Positions 1 through 9,126 of a stretch of 64,000 nt of DNA are shown in pieces. Position 1 is the first letter of the stretch. Every line of letters begins with the position of its first letter. The position numbers and the translations under genes are program-made. The notes beneath the pieces are model-generated. The model made no database searches. It had not been told where the DNA came from and saw only the letters and a list, made by a program, of their open reading frames with translations. Source of the DNA: Bacillota bacterium (GTDB lineage: Bacteria > Bacillota > UBA4882 > UBA8346); contig JAEYRN010000017.1 in the NCBI GenBank assembly GCA_023435565.1, positions 1-64,000 on the forward strand, given 5' to 3'.

Positions 1-33
1 TTCTATTAAAGATAATGGTTGTTGTTTTGCCAT
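1..33 (-). CDS. N-terminus of a gene running off the left edge
   Basis: Only the first 11 codons are inside the window (MAKQQPLSLIE, ATG at 33 reading leftwards). A good ribosome-binding site (GGAG, about 10 bases upstream) supports a real start. Two near-identical palindromes lie just upstream at 47-60 and 76-89. The peptide faintly recalls the start of some IS1595-type transposases, but 11 residues cannot decide this. Function unassigned. Confidence 0.5.
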   Translation of the reverse strand, partial: MAKQQPLSLIE

Positions 34-46
34 TTGAAATCATCTC

Positions 47-89
47 CAAACATATGTTTGTTTAATTATATCATTCAAACGTATGTTTG
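47..89. promoter_or_regulatory. Tandem palindromic operator, SOS-box-like
   Basis: CAAACATATGTTTG at 47-60 is a perfect 14-base palindrome and CAAACGTATGTTTG at 76-89 is a near-perfect second copy, centres about 29 bases apart. They sit directly upstream of the partial left-edge gene. The layout resembles the Bacillota LexA box (CGAAC-N4-GTTCG), but the outer GA/TC bases differ. They could be LexA sites, sites of another repressor, or part of a mobile-element end. Confidence 0.45.
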
Positions 90-154
90 GCAAAGAGTTC
101 TGTTTAAATCAAATAGTCATTAAATAAAATAATTTTTAATAAGTTATTACTTAT

Positions 155-204
155 CTATACTAAATTTCGATTATCATTTCTATACTAAATTTCGATTATC
201 ATTA
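155..204. repeat. Tandem 25-bp direct repeat, two copies
   Basis: A 25-base unit beginning CTATACTAAATTTCGATTAT occurs twice in direct succession (155-179 and 180-204) with one difference in the last base. It lies just downstream of the sulfotransferase stop codon at 221. No function is evident. Confidence 0.8.
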
Positions 205-220
205 TTTGTGTTTTTCTCCA

Positions 221-1096
221 TTAAAAATCCAAGTCTGGCCATTCTTCATAAAATGGAAGTTTGTTTATTAAAGAACCAGCAATATTAACAAAAATATCTT
301 TTCGTGAGCTATCAAGTTCAGACCATCGTTCTTTAATCTTTGTTCCTATTAAATTATCATGTTTTCCTTTATTAATTTGCTTTGTTAAAAGCATTTCCGC
401 TCTTTTACTGTCAAATGGCACTTTTTTATTAAGTAGATAATCCCAAATATAATTCAAATTGTTAATATCTTTAAATGTTTTTTCGAAGCTTACTAGTAAC
501 GTTCGTTCTTTTGATAGCACCTTATAATTATTTATAAGTTTCTCTGTATATGCCCGCCACCTCCAACATGCTATCTCAAAATAATCTTTACATTTTACTA
601 ATAAGCCATTAGCCTTCAACCAATCATTATAATATTCAATACCATTTTCCAGTGTTTTAGAATGCTCTTTCATTTTCTGTTCCAAAGAAAGAGCCACGTC
701 GAAACCATTTCGCAAGATTATTAAATATTTAGAATTAGGAAATATTTGATGTAAAGCGGGTGCAATATGCATAATAGCACAATCACTATTTCCGCAGGCA
801 ACAAAATTACTGTTTTCCTCTAATTTTTGATATAAATATTTCCCGAATAATGGGTACAATTTAAAAAAACGATGTAGGGTGGATTCCAGTATATCTCCTT
901 TAATAGGTATATATTCTTTAATTGCTTTAACATGAGATTCCACATTACCATGACAATACAAAGTAAGTTCATGAAAACAAAAAACTTTTTCAGTAGTAAA
1001 AAAAGTAGAAAACCATTTAGTTCCTGACCTAGGAGATCCAAGTATGAAAAAAAAATGTTTGTTATAAAAGTCTATGGAAGAATTAAGCTGTGTCAT
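221..1096 (-). CDS. Sulfotransferase family protein
   Basis: A 291-residue protein of the PAPS-dependent sulfotransferase fold. Near the N-terminus, FILGSPRSGTKWF is the 5'-phosphosulfate-binding loop; about residue 125, LIILRNGFDVALSL matches the 3'-phosphate-binding strand and helix (normally R..DP..). It would transfer sulfate from PAPS to a sugar or other acceptor; the acceptor cannot be told. The ATG at 1096 is preferred because AGGTGGAG lies six bases before it, while the upstream in-frame GTG at 1108 overlaps that site. PAPS-forming genes (cysD, cysN, cysC) lie at 13.7-17.5 kb, and a second sulfotransferase-like protein is next door. Neighbours suggest polysaccharide modification. Confidence 0.8.
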   Translation of the reverse strand: MTQLNSSIDFYNKHFFFILGSPRSGTKWFSTFFTTEKVFCFHELTLYCHGNVESHVKAIKEYIPIKGDILESTLHRFFKLYPLFGKYLYQKLEENSNFVACGNSDCAIMHIAPALHQIFPNSKYLIILRNGFDVALSLEQKMKEHSKTLENGIEYYNDWLKANGLLVKCKDYFEIACWRWRAYTEKLINNYKVLSKERTLLVSFEKTFKDINNLNYIWDYLLNKKVPFDSKRAEMLLTKQINKGKHDNLIGTKIKERWSELDSSRKDIFVNIAGSLINKLPFYEEWPDLDF

Positions 1097-1276
1097 TTCA
1101 TTCTCCACCTACTATTCAAAATAGCAATACCAATATACCTTAATCTTAAAAAATTGTTAATACCAATATATTTGTTTTATACTTTAGATTTATAGTTTTG
1201 AAAAGAGAGCATTAATTTTAATTTAATCTTTTTTAACTATGACTTAATCAAATCATAAACTAATTTTTTATTTGCT

Positions 1277-2673
1277 TTATCCTTTATGAAGCCATTTATT
1301 CCTGAATTTTAGAATTTCATCTTCGCTATAAAAATGTTTGACAAATTTAGATGAATAAACATCATCAATATAAGTAAGGGGTAATTCTATTGAATTAATG
1401 AAGTATTGATAAATATCATAGTATTCTTTTCTAAAAGCGACATTAGTGTCATTCAATTTAAAATCTTCTATATTTAAAAATTGTTTAAAGGCTTCTTTAT
1501 GACATTTTTTCAAATTATCAAGCTTAATTACCATTAAATCGGCTAATTCGTTACAATATATTTGATAGCCTCTATCTCTTGAAAATTCGTAAGCATAAAC
1601 GTCAATTCCAAAAATATCTTTTATTTCAGTATCAAACCAAGTTAAAAGATAATCTCCCGGAAGATACAGTCGCTTAAAAAAATATTCTTTCAGTTCTTCT
1701 AATTGTAATGAATTATTTCGAATTTTAGCATTATATTTTGGAATAATCCTATTAATATTATGAAAAAAAGCTGATATAGCTATTGAGATGGGATCTCTAA
1801 CCAGTGAAATAATTTTATATCTGCTAAATAACGTTTTATTATTTAAATGTTCTCGTAAAAATAAACTTCTATAATAATGTTCTGTCAGGTTTGGTTTATG
1901 TAAGGATGTTAGGTAGTTTCTTGATTTGTTAATCCCTTCAAGAGATAGATGATGAATATGATATATTGGATAATTTATATTAGACATAGATAATGATTTT
2001 GAAATCGTAGATGAACCGGTTTTATTTAATGAGTATACTAGAATTACCTCAAATTTCTTAAACCCTTTACTAAGAAATTTATTAGTAATATTATAATCTC
2101 TTTCATTTCTAATAAAAAATTTTAACTGGTAAAATGAACGCTTGCTTCTTCGCTTACTTTTTTTTCTCATTTTTATAGCAAATTTCTGTTTATTATCTAA
2201 TACAAATTTGTAGTACCGATCGTATTTACCAAAATTTAATGAATATTCATTAAGAACACTCATCGTAATAATCTCTGGTAATCTGCCATTAGTAAAATTA
2301 GTCAAGTAAACGTCGTCTCCGTTAAGAGTTAATTTCTTTATTATCTCGTTTGTTGCTTTGATGTCTAAAAACATTTGATCTCCCGATATTTTTATAACAA
2401 AATCGGGATTTATAGATTTTATTGCGTCATACATCCTTTTCCCAACATGTTCTTCTTGGCTAAAAACAAGTTCCACCTTCTGATATTTGTCTTCTAAAAA
2501 CTTTAATGCAAAATTTTCTTCACAGATATATAAACCAATAACAACTGCCTTAACATATGATAATTTAGTCAATTTCTGGACTGTATGTTCAATAATTTTT
2601 TTCCATTTATTTCTCTTATTAAATATGGATTATACCGTACATCGGCCTGAATATAGGCAATTGTTTTTGTCAT
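1277..2673 (-). CDS. Cytidylyltransferase-like / NKWYS-like sulfotransferase fusion, frameshifted
   Basis: Two parts. The N-terminal 130 residues follow the SpsF/CMP-sugar nucleotidyltransferase pattern (MTKTIAYIQA start, INGK, IIEHTV, ISGDQMFLD), but the usual RLPGK loop is replaced by a divergent sequence. The C-terminal ~270 residues look like the NKWYS/capsular-polysaccharide sulfotransferase-like family: a loop VYSLNKTGSSTISKSL and a later SLVRDPISIAISAFF. The ATG at 2673 starts a frame that stops after about 35 codons; a one-base shift at the A7 run (2596-2602) joins it to the long frame, which otherwise must start at a poor TTG (2572). It is either a recent mutation, a sequencing error, or slippage. 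Probably acts in surface-glycan synthesis; catalytic competence of the N-terminal part is doubtful. Confidence 0.6.
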
Positions 2674-2880
2674 AATATTTGCCCCTATAAAAAACTATAT
2701 TAACTATAATAAGTGTTATTTACGTGCAACTTTTTACTTTTCAAATAGCACTTATATCTCTTACTTTATTATGTAGTTATAAAGCTATAGGCCTTTCTCT
2801 CGCCAATTTATTTAAGAACTGGTTCTGATAAAACCGAAAATATCAAATTCATTTTACCAGTATTGACTATATTTTATTAA

Positions 2881-4194
2881 TTATCTTCCCAAACCAAGTC
2901 CAATATACTTAAAATTTTGAAATCTTATTTCTTTAAGGATTCTCCAGCTATCAAGCAAGAGAGTACCAGCAGGGATGAAATCATCCACGATATTCCAATC
3001 AAGTTCCTTATAAACATGCCAATTAGTTAATAACACCACTGATGATACATTTTTGATGCATAAGAGCAGATCTTCTTCATAGTCAACTGTATCCCCTAAA
3101 ACTTCCTTCACATTTTTTATAGCCTTGGGATCATGGATACTAACTTTAAAACCATTATTTGTCAATTTTTTTGCTAGCATAACCGATTGCGATTCTTCAA
3201 TAATATAAGTCTCTGGTTTATAAGACATTCCCAATAGGGTAATTTTTGAATTATTACTAACATTGGATGTAATAACTTGAAATAATCTTTCCACTACATT
3301 GTTATTAATTGCTACCACTTGAGTCCCCAACCGTGCTTCAGCTCCCATTTCTCGGGCAAAAGCTTGAAAAGCGATATTATCCCTAGGAAAGCAAGGCCCA
3401 CCGAATCCCAACCCGCCCGTTAAATACTTATCGCCAATCCGGGTATCAGCCCCTAAAGCTTTGGTAATCACATCAATATCTGTGCCCGGCACTTTCTCGC
3501 AAATCGATGCTAATTCATTAACATAACTAATCTTCATCGTTACAAAACAGTTTAAACTGAGTTTGGTGATCTCAGCGTTAATTAAAGACATCACCGCAAT
3601 ATAGGGATTACTCTCACAGGTTGTCCGGTACAATTCTTTTACCATATTGCCGGAACGTTCATCCGAAGCTCCAATCAAGACCATGTCCGGATTTAAAAAA
3701 TTACGGATTACCGAGCCCAAAGCAATAAATTCCGGGTTATACACCAACCCGAAATCTATACCGCAACGTTTGCCGGATAGTTCTTCCAATAAAGGCCTAA
3801 AACTTTTATCGGATGATCCAGGCATTACAGTCGAGACTACGTCTACGACATGAAAAGCGTCCTTCTCTTTTATTGTCGGACCAATGGATTTTAAAACATC
3901 TTCAACATAGCGGTTGGTAAACTGTCCATCCGATTCACTGGGAGTAGGTACAATAATTAATGTAATTTCCGAATTAAGCACTGCTTGTTTCAAATCGGTA
4001 GTTACGGTTAAATTATCCCAAGCGCTTTTTAAAAGTTCTTCCAAACCGGTTTCATCAATAGGAGATCTTTTTTGGGATAACTCACTTATAAAAAAAGAAT
4101 TTTGGTCCATACCGATAACTTGGTGCCCTTTTGAAGCAAAACAAGCAGCCGTACATAAACCTAATTTACCAAGCCCAATAACGGAAATATTCAC
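2881..4194 (-). CDS. UDP-glucose/GDP-mannose dehydrogenase family protein
   Basis: A 437-residue NAD-dependent nucleotide-sugar dehydrogenase, of the type that oxidises UDP-glucose to UDP-glucuronate in two steps. The Rossmann loop ISVIGLGKLGLCTA is at the N-terminus, and the catalytic cysteine is in FGGPCFPRD near residue 268; the C-terminal UDP-binding domain is present (LLGMSYKPETYIIEES). Length is normal for the family. GTG at 4194 is chosen because AGGGGGAG lies just before it; an in-frame TTG at 4209 sits upstream of that site. It lies in a minus-strand polysaccharide block with a radical SAM protein. The exact sugar (UDP-glucose or an N-acetyl sugar) cannot be fixed from sequence alone. 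Confidence 0.85.
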   Translation of the reverse strand: MNISVIGLGKLGLCTAACFASKGHQVIGMDQNSFFISELSQKRSPIDETGLEELLKSAWDNLTVTTDLKQAVLNSEITLIIVPTPSESDGQFTNRYVEDVLKSIGPTIKEKDAFHVVDVVSTVMPGSSDKSFRPLLEELSGKRCGIDFGLVYNPEFIALGSVIRNFLNPDMVLIGASDERSGNMVKELYRTTCESNPYIAVMSLINAEITKLSLNCFVTMKISYVNELASICEKVPGTDIDVITKALGADTRIGDKYLTGGLGFGGPCFPRDNIAFQAFAREMGAEARLGTQVVAINNNVVERLFQVITSNVSNNSKITLLGMSYKPETYIIEESQSVMLAKKLTNNGFKVSIHDPKAIKNVKEVLGDTVDYEEDLLLCIKNVSSVVLLTNWHVYKELDWNIVDDFIPAGTLLLDSWRILKEIRFQNFKYIGLGLGR

Positions 4195-4270
4195 CTTTCT
4201 CCCCCTCAATTTCTGATTAATCGAAAATTTCGTTTATTTAATACTACTAACTAATTTCTAATAAATCCGC

Positions 4271-5512
4271 CTAAATGAATTTATAAGTCATACTATCGTT
4301 TAAAATTACCTGCTCATAAATCTCATTATGCGGTTGATAAGTGCATCTTGGGCATTCCTGGCAAACCATAATTTTGTCATGTATCTTCCAATGGTTCTCG
4401 CTTCCCCATAGTTTTTGAATCGAATGAACATCAGTAACATTTCTTACTAGTTCCAGTTTTTCATCGCCACGCCTGTCACAGCAAAGACCCATTGTAAAAG
4501 AATCCTGGGGAGCATCCTTGCCTGTTGGAGGCTCAATCAAAGCCGTCATAAAAATTGCGTGGCATTTATTAAAATAATTCGCCCTTTTAAATTGAGAGTT
4601 GAACTTATGGGTTACCCCATAAACACCGAAGGTTTCATCGTCTAATTCCAGTGCTTTGGTAATTTGCTCATTAAACAAATCGATATCGTCTTGAGTAAAT
4701 ATGATTTCTTCATCCGTTCCAATTTTATCCCAAGTCGTGCCAGCCGGCCGGAAATGAATGTTTTTACAACCAATCTCTTTGGCTAATTTGGTCGCATGAT
4801 AAATTTCACCGATATTTTCTTTATTATATAAAAGGTATTTGTAACTTACCCCATAAGCCGGGTGCTTATATCCCAGCTTATTATTGTGCATTTTAGCGTA
4901 ATCAACCAGATTGGCAATGTTATCAATAATAGTCTCAAAATATTTCTTGTTTGAAGGTAGACCTTTTAATTTATTAAAAGTCTCAAGAGTAGCCGCATCC
5001 ATTGATACTCCTACCCAAGTGCATTGAGAAATAGAATCGATAAAATTCGAAATATGACTTCCGTTTGTTACTACACCAATTTCAATACCGTGATTCGTAA
5101 GCCGGTCAATAAATACACCTGTCGCTGGGTTTAAAAGCGGTTCTCCTCCTCCCGCAATACAAACCGCTTGGACTCCCGGTTTCCATTCTTGATGGCCTTC
5201 ACCCCATCGGGGCAAAAAATCAGCAAGGTTTATTAATGCTTTTTCCGAAATATGATTTTTTCGGTGTTTCCTTATAAATTCCGCATTACACCAAACACAA
5301 TCAAAATTACAGATGTTTGTGGGATCAACAGTTATTAAAACAGGTTGAGGAATAGGTTTGCCCCTTTTTATAAGCTCCCAGCGGGGCACTTGAGTTAAAA
5401 GTTTAAAACTGTTAAAAGGGTTCCAGCGTTTGCTTGGATTCCATTCTTGTATTTTACCATTTGATTCTTGGGATTTATGTTTGTCTTTGATATTTAACGC
5501 AACAGCCTCCAT
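4271..5512 (-). CDS. Radical SAM/SPASM domain protein
   Basis: A 413-residue radical S-adenosylmethionine protein. The CX3CX2C cluster motif CNFDCVWC is at residues 68-75, followed by a GGGEP motif that contacts SAM. The C-terminus has cysteine groups (GLCCDRRGDE, CQECPRC) typical of a SPASM auxiliary-cluster domain. SPASM proteins modify peptides or sugars; the position between a UDP-sugar dehydrogenase and a WecC remnant points to sugar modification, but this is inference. ATG at 5512 is preceded by a GGAG-type site. It shares strand with its neighbours; the 76-base gap to the dehydrogenase allows co-transcription. Confidence 0.8.
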   Translation of the reverse strand: MEAVALNIKDKHKSQESNGKIQEWNPSKRWNPFNSFKLLTQVPRWELIKRGKPIPQPVLITVDPTNICNFDCVWCNAEFIRKHRKNHISEKALINLADFLPRWGEGHQEWKPGVQAVCIAGGGEPLLNPATGVFIDRLTNHGIEIGVVTNGSHISNFIDSISQCTWVGVSMDAATLETFNKLKGLPSNKKYFETIIDNIANLVDYAKMHNNKLGYKHPAYGVSYKYLLYNKENIGEIYHATKLAKEIGCKNIHFRPAGTTWDKIGTDEEIIFTQDDIDLFNEQITKALELDDETFGVYGVTHKFNSQFKRANYFNKCHAIFMTALIEPPTGKDAPQDSFTMGLCCDRRGDEKLELVRNVTDVHSIQKLWGSENHWKIHDKIMVCQECPRCTYQPHNEIYEQVILNDSMTYKFI

Positions 5513-5768
5513 ATCGATCTCTCCTTATTCATAAAAAATGAAATTAGCTCGATAGAGCCATTTTTCTATCATAACAACAAATATGTCTTTCAGATACTAA
5601 ATAAATAATATAATTAATTAATTTTTCGGTTATGTTAGCTGTAATCTTTAGGAGATCCTTTAGTAAATTATTGTATTTATTAGAGCCGGGAGTTAGTTAA
5701 GAGTTGTTAGTTTAGAGTTGATATTTTAAAAAATAATAGAAGTTTGATCATTGAGATATAAAAGATTA

Positions 5769-6281
5769 CTACTTCTTTATACAATGTCCGCCTACTCCCG
5801 GTCCCGGATAAAACGGCATAATCCCAAATTGTTTTGAAAATGCTGCATCCAACACTTCCCAAATATTTAGGTCCATACGATCACAAAGCAGAGCCATTTC
5901 ATTTACAAGAGCAATATTGACAGCTCTAAAAGTGTTTTCAAAAACTTTTACCAATTCAGCAGTTTTAGCACTCGAAACAGGCACTACCTGTTCAATTGTC
6001 TGACTGTAAAAAGCTAGACCTACTTCTAATGACTCAGGGCCAACTCCCCCTAAAACCTTATTGGTATTCTTGGTGAAAAACCTCTTATTACCGGGATCAA
6101 CCCGCTCCGGAGAATGTACTAAATAGTAGTCTGTTTCCACCTTCAACCCTAATTCTTCTAAAATCGGCTGGATAACTTCTTCGGTAGTTCCGGGATAGGT
6201 TGTTGATTCCAAGCTTATTAACTGACCAGGCCGTAGATAAGGAGCAATTGATATATTTTTAAACCATTCTCCCGTAAAACC
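5769..6281 (-). pseudogene. WecC-like nucleotide-sugar dehydrogenase, remnant
   Basis: A fragment of about 170 codons that matches the middle of UDP-N-acetyl-D-mannosamine dehydrogenase-type enzymes: LRPGQLISLESTTYPGTT, then HSPERVDPGN, and finally GPGVGGHCIKK followed at once by a stop. The catalytic cysteine (GGHC) is the last recognisable feature; normal enzymes continue for over 100 residues with the UDP-binding domain. At the other end, the frame is open only to a TAG at 6282-6284, so the NAD-binding half is absent. No proper start exists (TTG at 6212 lies inside the homology). Broken at both ends; an intact relative lies at 2881-4194. Confidence 0.8.
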
Positions 6282-6554
6282 CTAACAATACTATGGTTAC
6301 TTATTCCAGATGTTGAATATTGATTTTACTTTATTTTCGGTAATATTGGCGGTTTTCTTTATAATATCCTGTAGTAAATTACTGTAACTTGTATAGTCGA
6401 GAGTCAAGAGTTCTGAGTCTATTAAGAACATTATATTGACAGGGACGTTTGCATTTGACAGATTTTGAGTCTAAAAGAGTTAAAGCCGGGTTTTTGAGAG
6501 TTTGTATCGGGATCAGGATGATCTCTCAGATAGAGGTTATTTTAAAAATTTTAC
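6282..6554. other. Intergenic region with degenerate GAGTT-type repeat
   Basis: No gene recognised. It contains a short patch of the dispersed low-complexity family (about 6398-6422, GTCGAGAGTCAAGAGTTCTG), also found at about 5690, 8595-8730, 13610, 16100 and 16570. No clear terminator is seen for the plus or minus strand. Confidence 0.5.
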
Positions 6555-6583
6555 TTAACTAATTGGAAAATCCATGCTATACT
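6555..6583 (+). promoter_or_regulatory. Predicted sigma-A promoter for the propeller gene
   Basis: TTAACT (6555-6560), a 17-base spacer, then TATACT (6578-6583). This lies 31 bases ahead of the ATG at 6615 and overlaps the alternative ATG at 6585, which argues against that upstream start. Confidence 0.5.
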
Positions 6584-6614
6584 TATGGCAAATTATTCAA
6601 AAGGAGGCTGTAGT

Positions 6615-8351
6615 ATGAAAAAATGTGTTCATCTTTTACTCTTAGCAGCAATTATAACAATTGTAATTTTTAGTAATTTGTATTCAAGTCATGTTTTGGC
6701 AGAATCTCTATTTGATAAAATTGTATTTGAATCGGATCGACCCGGCGGAAGCTCTGGTGGAGATTATTATAAAGAAATCTACACTATGTACATAGATGGA
6801 ACAAACGTTGAAAGATTAACAGATAATTTTTTTTATGATGGTGAACCTTGTTGGTCTCCAGACGGATCAAAAATTGCTTTTGAATCAAACCGAGATGGAA
6901 ATATAGAAATTTATATTATGAGTAACGATGGCAATAATCAAACTAGAATTACTGATAATATTAGTTTTGACGGCGAACCGGCATGGTCATCGGATGGATC
7001 AAAAATCGCTTTTAGTTCATCTCGTAATGGTCAATTTGATATTTATACAATGGATACAGATGGGACAAATGTCATTCAATTAACAACAAACGGAGGTAAT
7101 GGTCGTCCTGCATGGTCGCCCGACGGAACAAAAATCGCATATGAATCCAATGGTTCAATTTATGTAATGAATAGTGATGGAACAAATCAAACCAATTTGA
7201 CAAATAGTTCAACCTGGGATAATTGGCCTGCTTGGTCTCCCGATGGAACTAAAATTGCTTATATCGAATATCAATATGACTATACCGGAGAAATATGTGT
7301 TATTAACATTGATGGAACTAATAAAACCAATCTAACGGTTAGCAAAGGACATGATGATCATCCGAGATGGTCGGCTGATGGAAAACAAATAATTTATCAT
7401 ACTGATCAAAACGGTGGCTATAATATATATAAGATGAACGTTGATGGTACTTTACAGACAAGACTCACTATAAATACTGGTAATAATGAAAATCCCGACT
7501 GGTTTGGTCAAAAGGTACATGATATATGGAATAACGAAACTACGATGCGTACTGGAAGATCTTTTTTTGCGTATACTGCATATAACGAAAAAATTTATAT
7601 TATTGGTGGTAGAACAACCTATCCAACTATGACAAGATTAGCTGAATCATACAACCCGGTTTCCAAGCAATGGGAGACACTTGCTAGTTTACCTTCACCC
7701 GCTCGAGATGAATTTACAGCCGTGACAATAAATGATTTAATTTATGTTATCGGTGGTTGGACTGGCTCCCAACCACTTAGTAATGTCCAAGTATATAATC
7801 CTTCTTCAAATACTTGGTCGAATGCACCTAGTTTAAGAAATACACTTGCTGCTCATACTGCAGCCGTTGTTAATGGTAAAATTTATATTATGGGTGGCTG
7901 TGTTCATAATAGTAATACTGATATAACTAAAACCGTTCAAATGTATGACCCCGCCACAAATGTATGGACTTATATGGCAAGTATGCCTACTGCAAGATGT
8001 TATCTTGTAGCTGCTGCTGTCGATGGCCAAATATACGCTATGGGCGGGACTAATGTTGGGCGTACTGCGACTTATGCGATTGTAGAAAAATACGATCCTG
8101 GAACAAATACCTGGACTAGATTGGCTAATATGCCTATCCCAGTGGTTTATGCGGCAGCAGTAGTAATAGAAAATAAAATATATGTAATTGCTAGAAATAC
8201 AGTTCAAATTTTCGAACCTTCTACAAATACTTGGACTGTAAAAACCGGTTTGCCAATTTCTCGAACTGGTGGAGGTGCTGTGGAGATTAATGGAAGACTT
8301 TATGCAATTGGAGGAAACGGTTCATATACAATTGATGAATACATTCCTTAA
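6615..8351 (+). CDS. Secreted PD40/TolB-like plus Kelch double beta-propeller protein
   Basis: A 578-residue exported protein. A signal peptide (MKKCVHLLLLAAIITIVIF, cleavage near residue 30) is followed by about six PD40 (TolB/WD40-like) blades, each carrying a W-S-x-D-G-x-K-I sequence (e.g. PAWSPDGTKIAY), then from about residue 305 by about six Kelch blades (e.g. IYIIGGR, VYNPSSNTWS). ATG at 6615 is chosen because AAAGGAGG lies nine bases upstream. Propellers usually bind proteins or glycans; no catalytic motif is visible. It is single, with its own promoter and terminator. The strand opposite to its neighbours suggests independent expression. Function unknown. Confidence 0.85.
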   Translation: MKKCVHLLLLAAIITIVIFSNLYSSHVLAESLFDKIVFESDRPGGSSGGDYYKEIYTMYIDGTNVERLTDNFFYDGEPCWSPDGSKIAFESNRDGNIEIYIMSNDGNNQTRITDNISFDGEPAWSSDGSKIAFSSSRNGQFDIYTMDTDGTNVIQLTTNGGNGRPAWSPDGTKIAYESNGSIYVMNSDGTNQTNLTNSSTWDNWPAWSPDGTKIAYIEYQYDYTGEICVINIDGTNKTNLTVSKGHDDHPRWSADGKQIIYHTDQNGGYNIYKMNVDGTLQTRLTINTGNNENPDWFGQKVHDIWNNETTMRTGRSFFAYTAYNEKIYIIGGRTTYPTMTRLAESYNPVSKQWETLASLPSPARDEFTAVTINDLIYVIGGWTGSQPLSNVQVYNPSSNTWSNAPSLRNTLAAHTAAVVNGKIYIMGGCVHNSNTDITKTVQMYDPATNVWTYMASMPTARCYLVAAAVDGQIYAMGGTNVGRTATYAIVEKYDPGTNTWTRLANMPIPVVYAAAVVIENKIYVIARNTVQIFEPSTNTWTVKTGLPISRTGGGAVEINGRLYAIGGNGSYTIDEYIP

Positions 8352-8381
8352 CTTGAAAAACTCAATGTTGTGATATCAAGT

Positions 8382-8409
8382 AAAAACCCCCGCATAGCCG
8401 GGGTTTTTT
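8382..8409 (+). terminator. Rho-independent terminator
   Basis: AAAAACCCC, a 9-base loop and GGGGTTTTTT, followed by a T-rich run, 30 bases after the propeller gene stop. Confidence 0.85.
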
Positions 8410-8452
8410 CTTCTGTGAGCGAGACCTAAGAGCATTAGAGGAGTATCTCCTT

Positions 8453-8583
8453 CCACCATTACCATCAATACTTTGGTAAGCAGTCTTTTACACAGAAACG
8501 CCACCAAAGGAGCGGCTATTACTCCACCGATGGCTGTTTTCCCCTGCTGCATACACCGAGAAAAGTTACGAAGGTAACCGCTT
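8453..8583 (-). pseudogene. TauE/SafE C-terminal fragment
   Basis: About 130 bases closely match positions 11808-11944 in the intact TauE/SafE gene (shared stretches include ACCATCAATACTTTGGT and GCCACCAAAGGAGCGGC with few changes). The copy has an internal deletion of about a dozen bases and no usable frame. It is a partial duplication or the relic of a second exporter gene. Confidence 0.75.
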
Positions 8584-8586
8584 TAT

Positions 8587-8730
8587 GAGTTAACAGGTTA
8601 CAGTTTACAGTTGACAGTTATTTTGAGTTTAGAGTCCTTTTTTGAGTTGACAGGTTACAGTGGACAGCCGTTTTTAGTTTAGAGTTTAGAGTCCTGAGTT
8701 TTGAGTTGAGAGTATTTTAAAGTTGAGAAA
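8587..8730. repeat. Low-complexity GAGTTTAGAGTT / ACAGTTGACAGTT repeat tract
   Basis: Tracts built of variants of GAGTTTAGAGTT and GGTTACAGTTTACAGTTGAC. Related tracts lie near 5690, 6400, 13610, 16100 and 16570. No coding potential. The rest up to 8865 holds nothing that I recognise. Confidence 0.7.
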
Positions 8731-8865
8731 TGTTTATTAATGTAACGTATAAGTTTAGCTACAAATTAGATTTCACTCATAAAGGATTTTTATCCGGGTG
8801 TTTCATCCGTGATTCCGGTATTATTTATCTTCAGTCATACTTTGATTCAAATTAACTTCCGGTAA

Positions 8866-8890
8866 CAAAAAAGAGCGAACTCTGTCGCTC
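8866..8890 (-). terminator. Terminator of the GAGCGA/TCGCTC type
   Basis: Read on the minus strand: GAGCGA, a 6-base loop, TCGCTC and TTTTTT. It follows the small gene 8965-9126. The same stem recurs at 11232-11254 and 20924-20946. Confidence 0.75.
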
Positions 8891-8964
8891 AAGCTTAATT
8901 CTTGAACTTGCCATATTTCTCAAAAAAAATGGTTAAATAGTTTTTCTCAGATATATGATTACGG

Positions 8965-9126
8965 CTAAACATTTCTTTTGTGCGGTATTCCCAAACGTTC
9001 CGCCGCTTGTTTCGCTTTGGTATTCATATATAATACCAATTCCGAACGGCTCATATTTTTAGTCGCTTCATAATTACATGCTCGAATATCATGAATTTCT
9101 TTCATGGCTTTTGATTCTCCCGGCAT
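8965..9126 (-). CDS. Small antitoxin-like protein, partner of a PIN-domain gene
   Basis: A 53-residue charged protein with a MKEIHDIRACNYEATKNMS core, like short proteins commonly paired with PIN-domain toxins (KEIHEIR pattern). ATG at 9126 is chosen because GGAGAGGAGG lies just before it; upstream starts encode unrelated sequence. It overlaps the tail of a broken PIN gene upstream, consistent with a former toxin-antitoxin pair. Role as antitoxin is inferred from family and context. Confidence 0.65.
   Translation of the reverse strand: MPGESKAMKEIHDIRACNYEATKNMSRSELVLYMNTKAKQAAERLGIPHKRNV

Noticed and set aside
820..1041. Second frame inside the sulfotransferase gene
   Set aside because: Lies fully within the real gene, without motif or ribosome-binding site.
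6585..6614. Upstream ATG for the propeller gene
   Set aside because: It overlaps the -10 promoter region and lacks a binding site; the ATG at 6615 has AAAGGAGG and starts a signal peptide.
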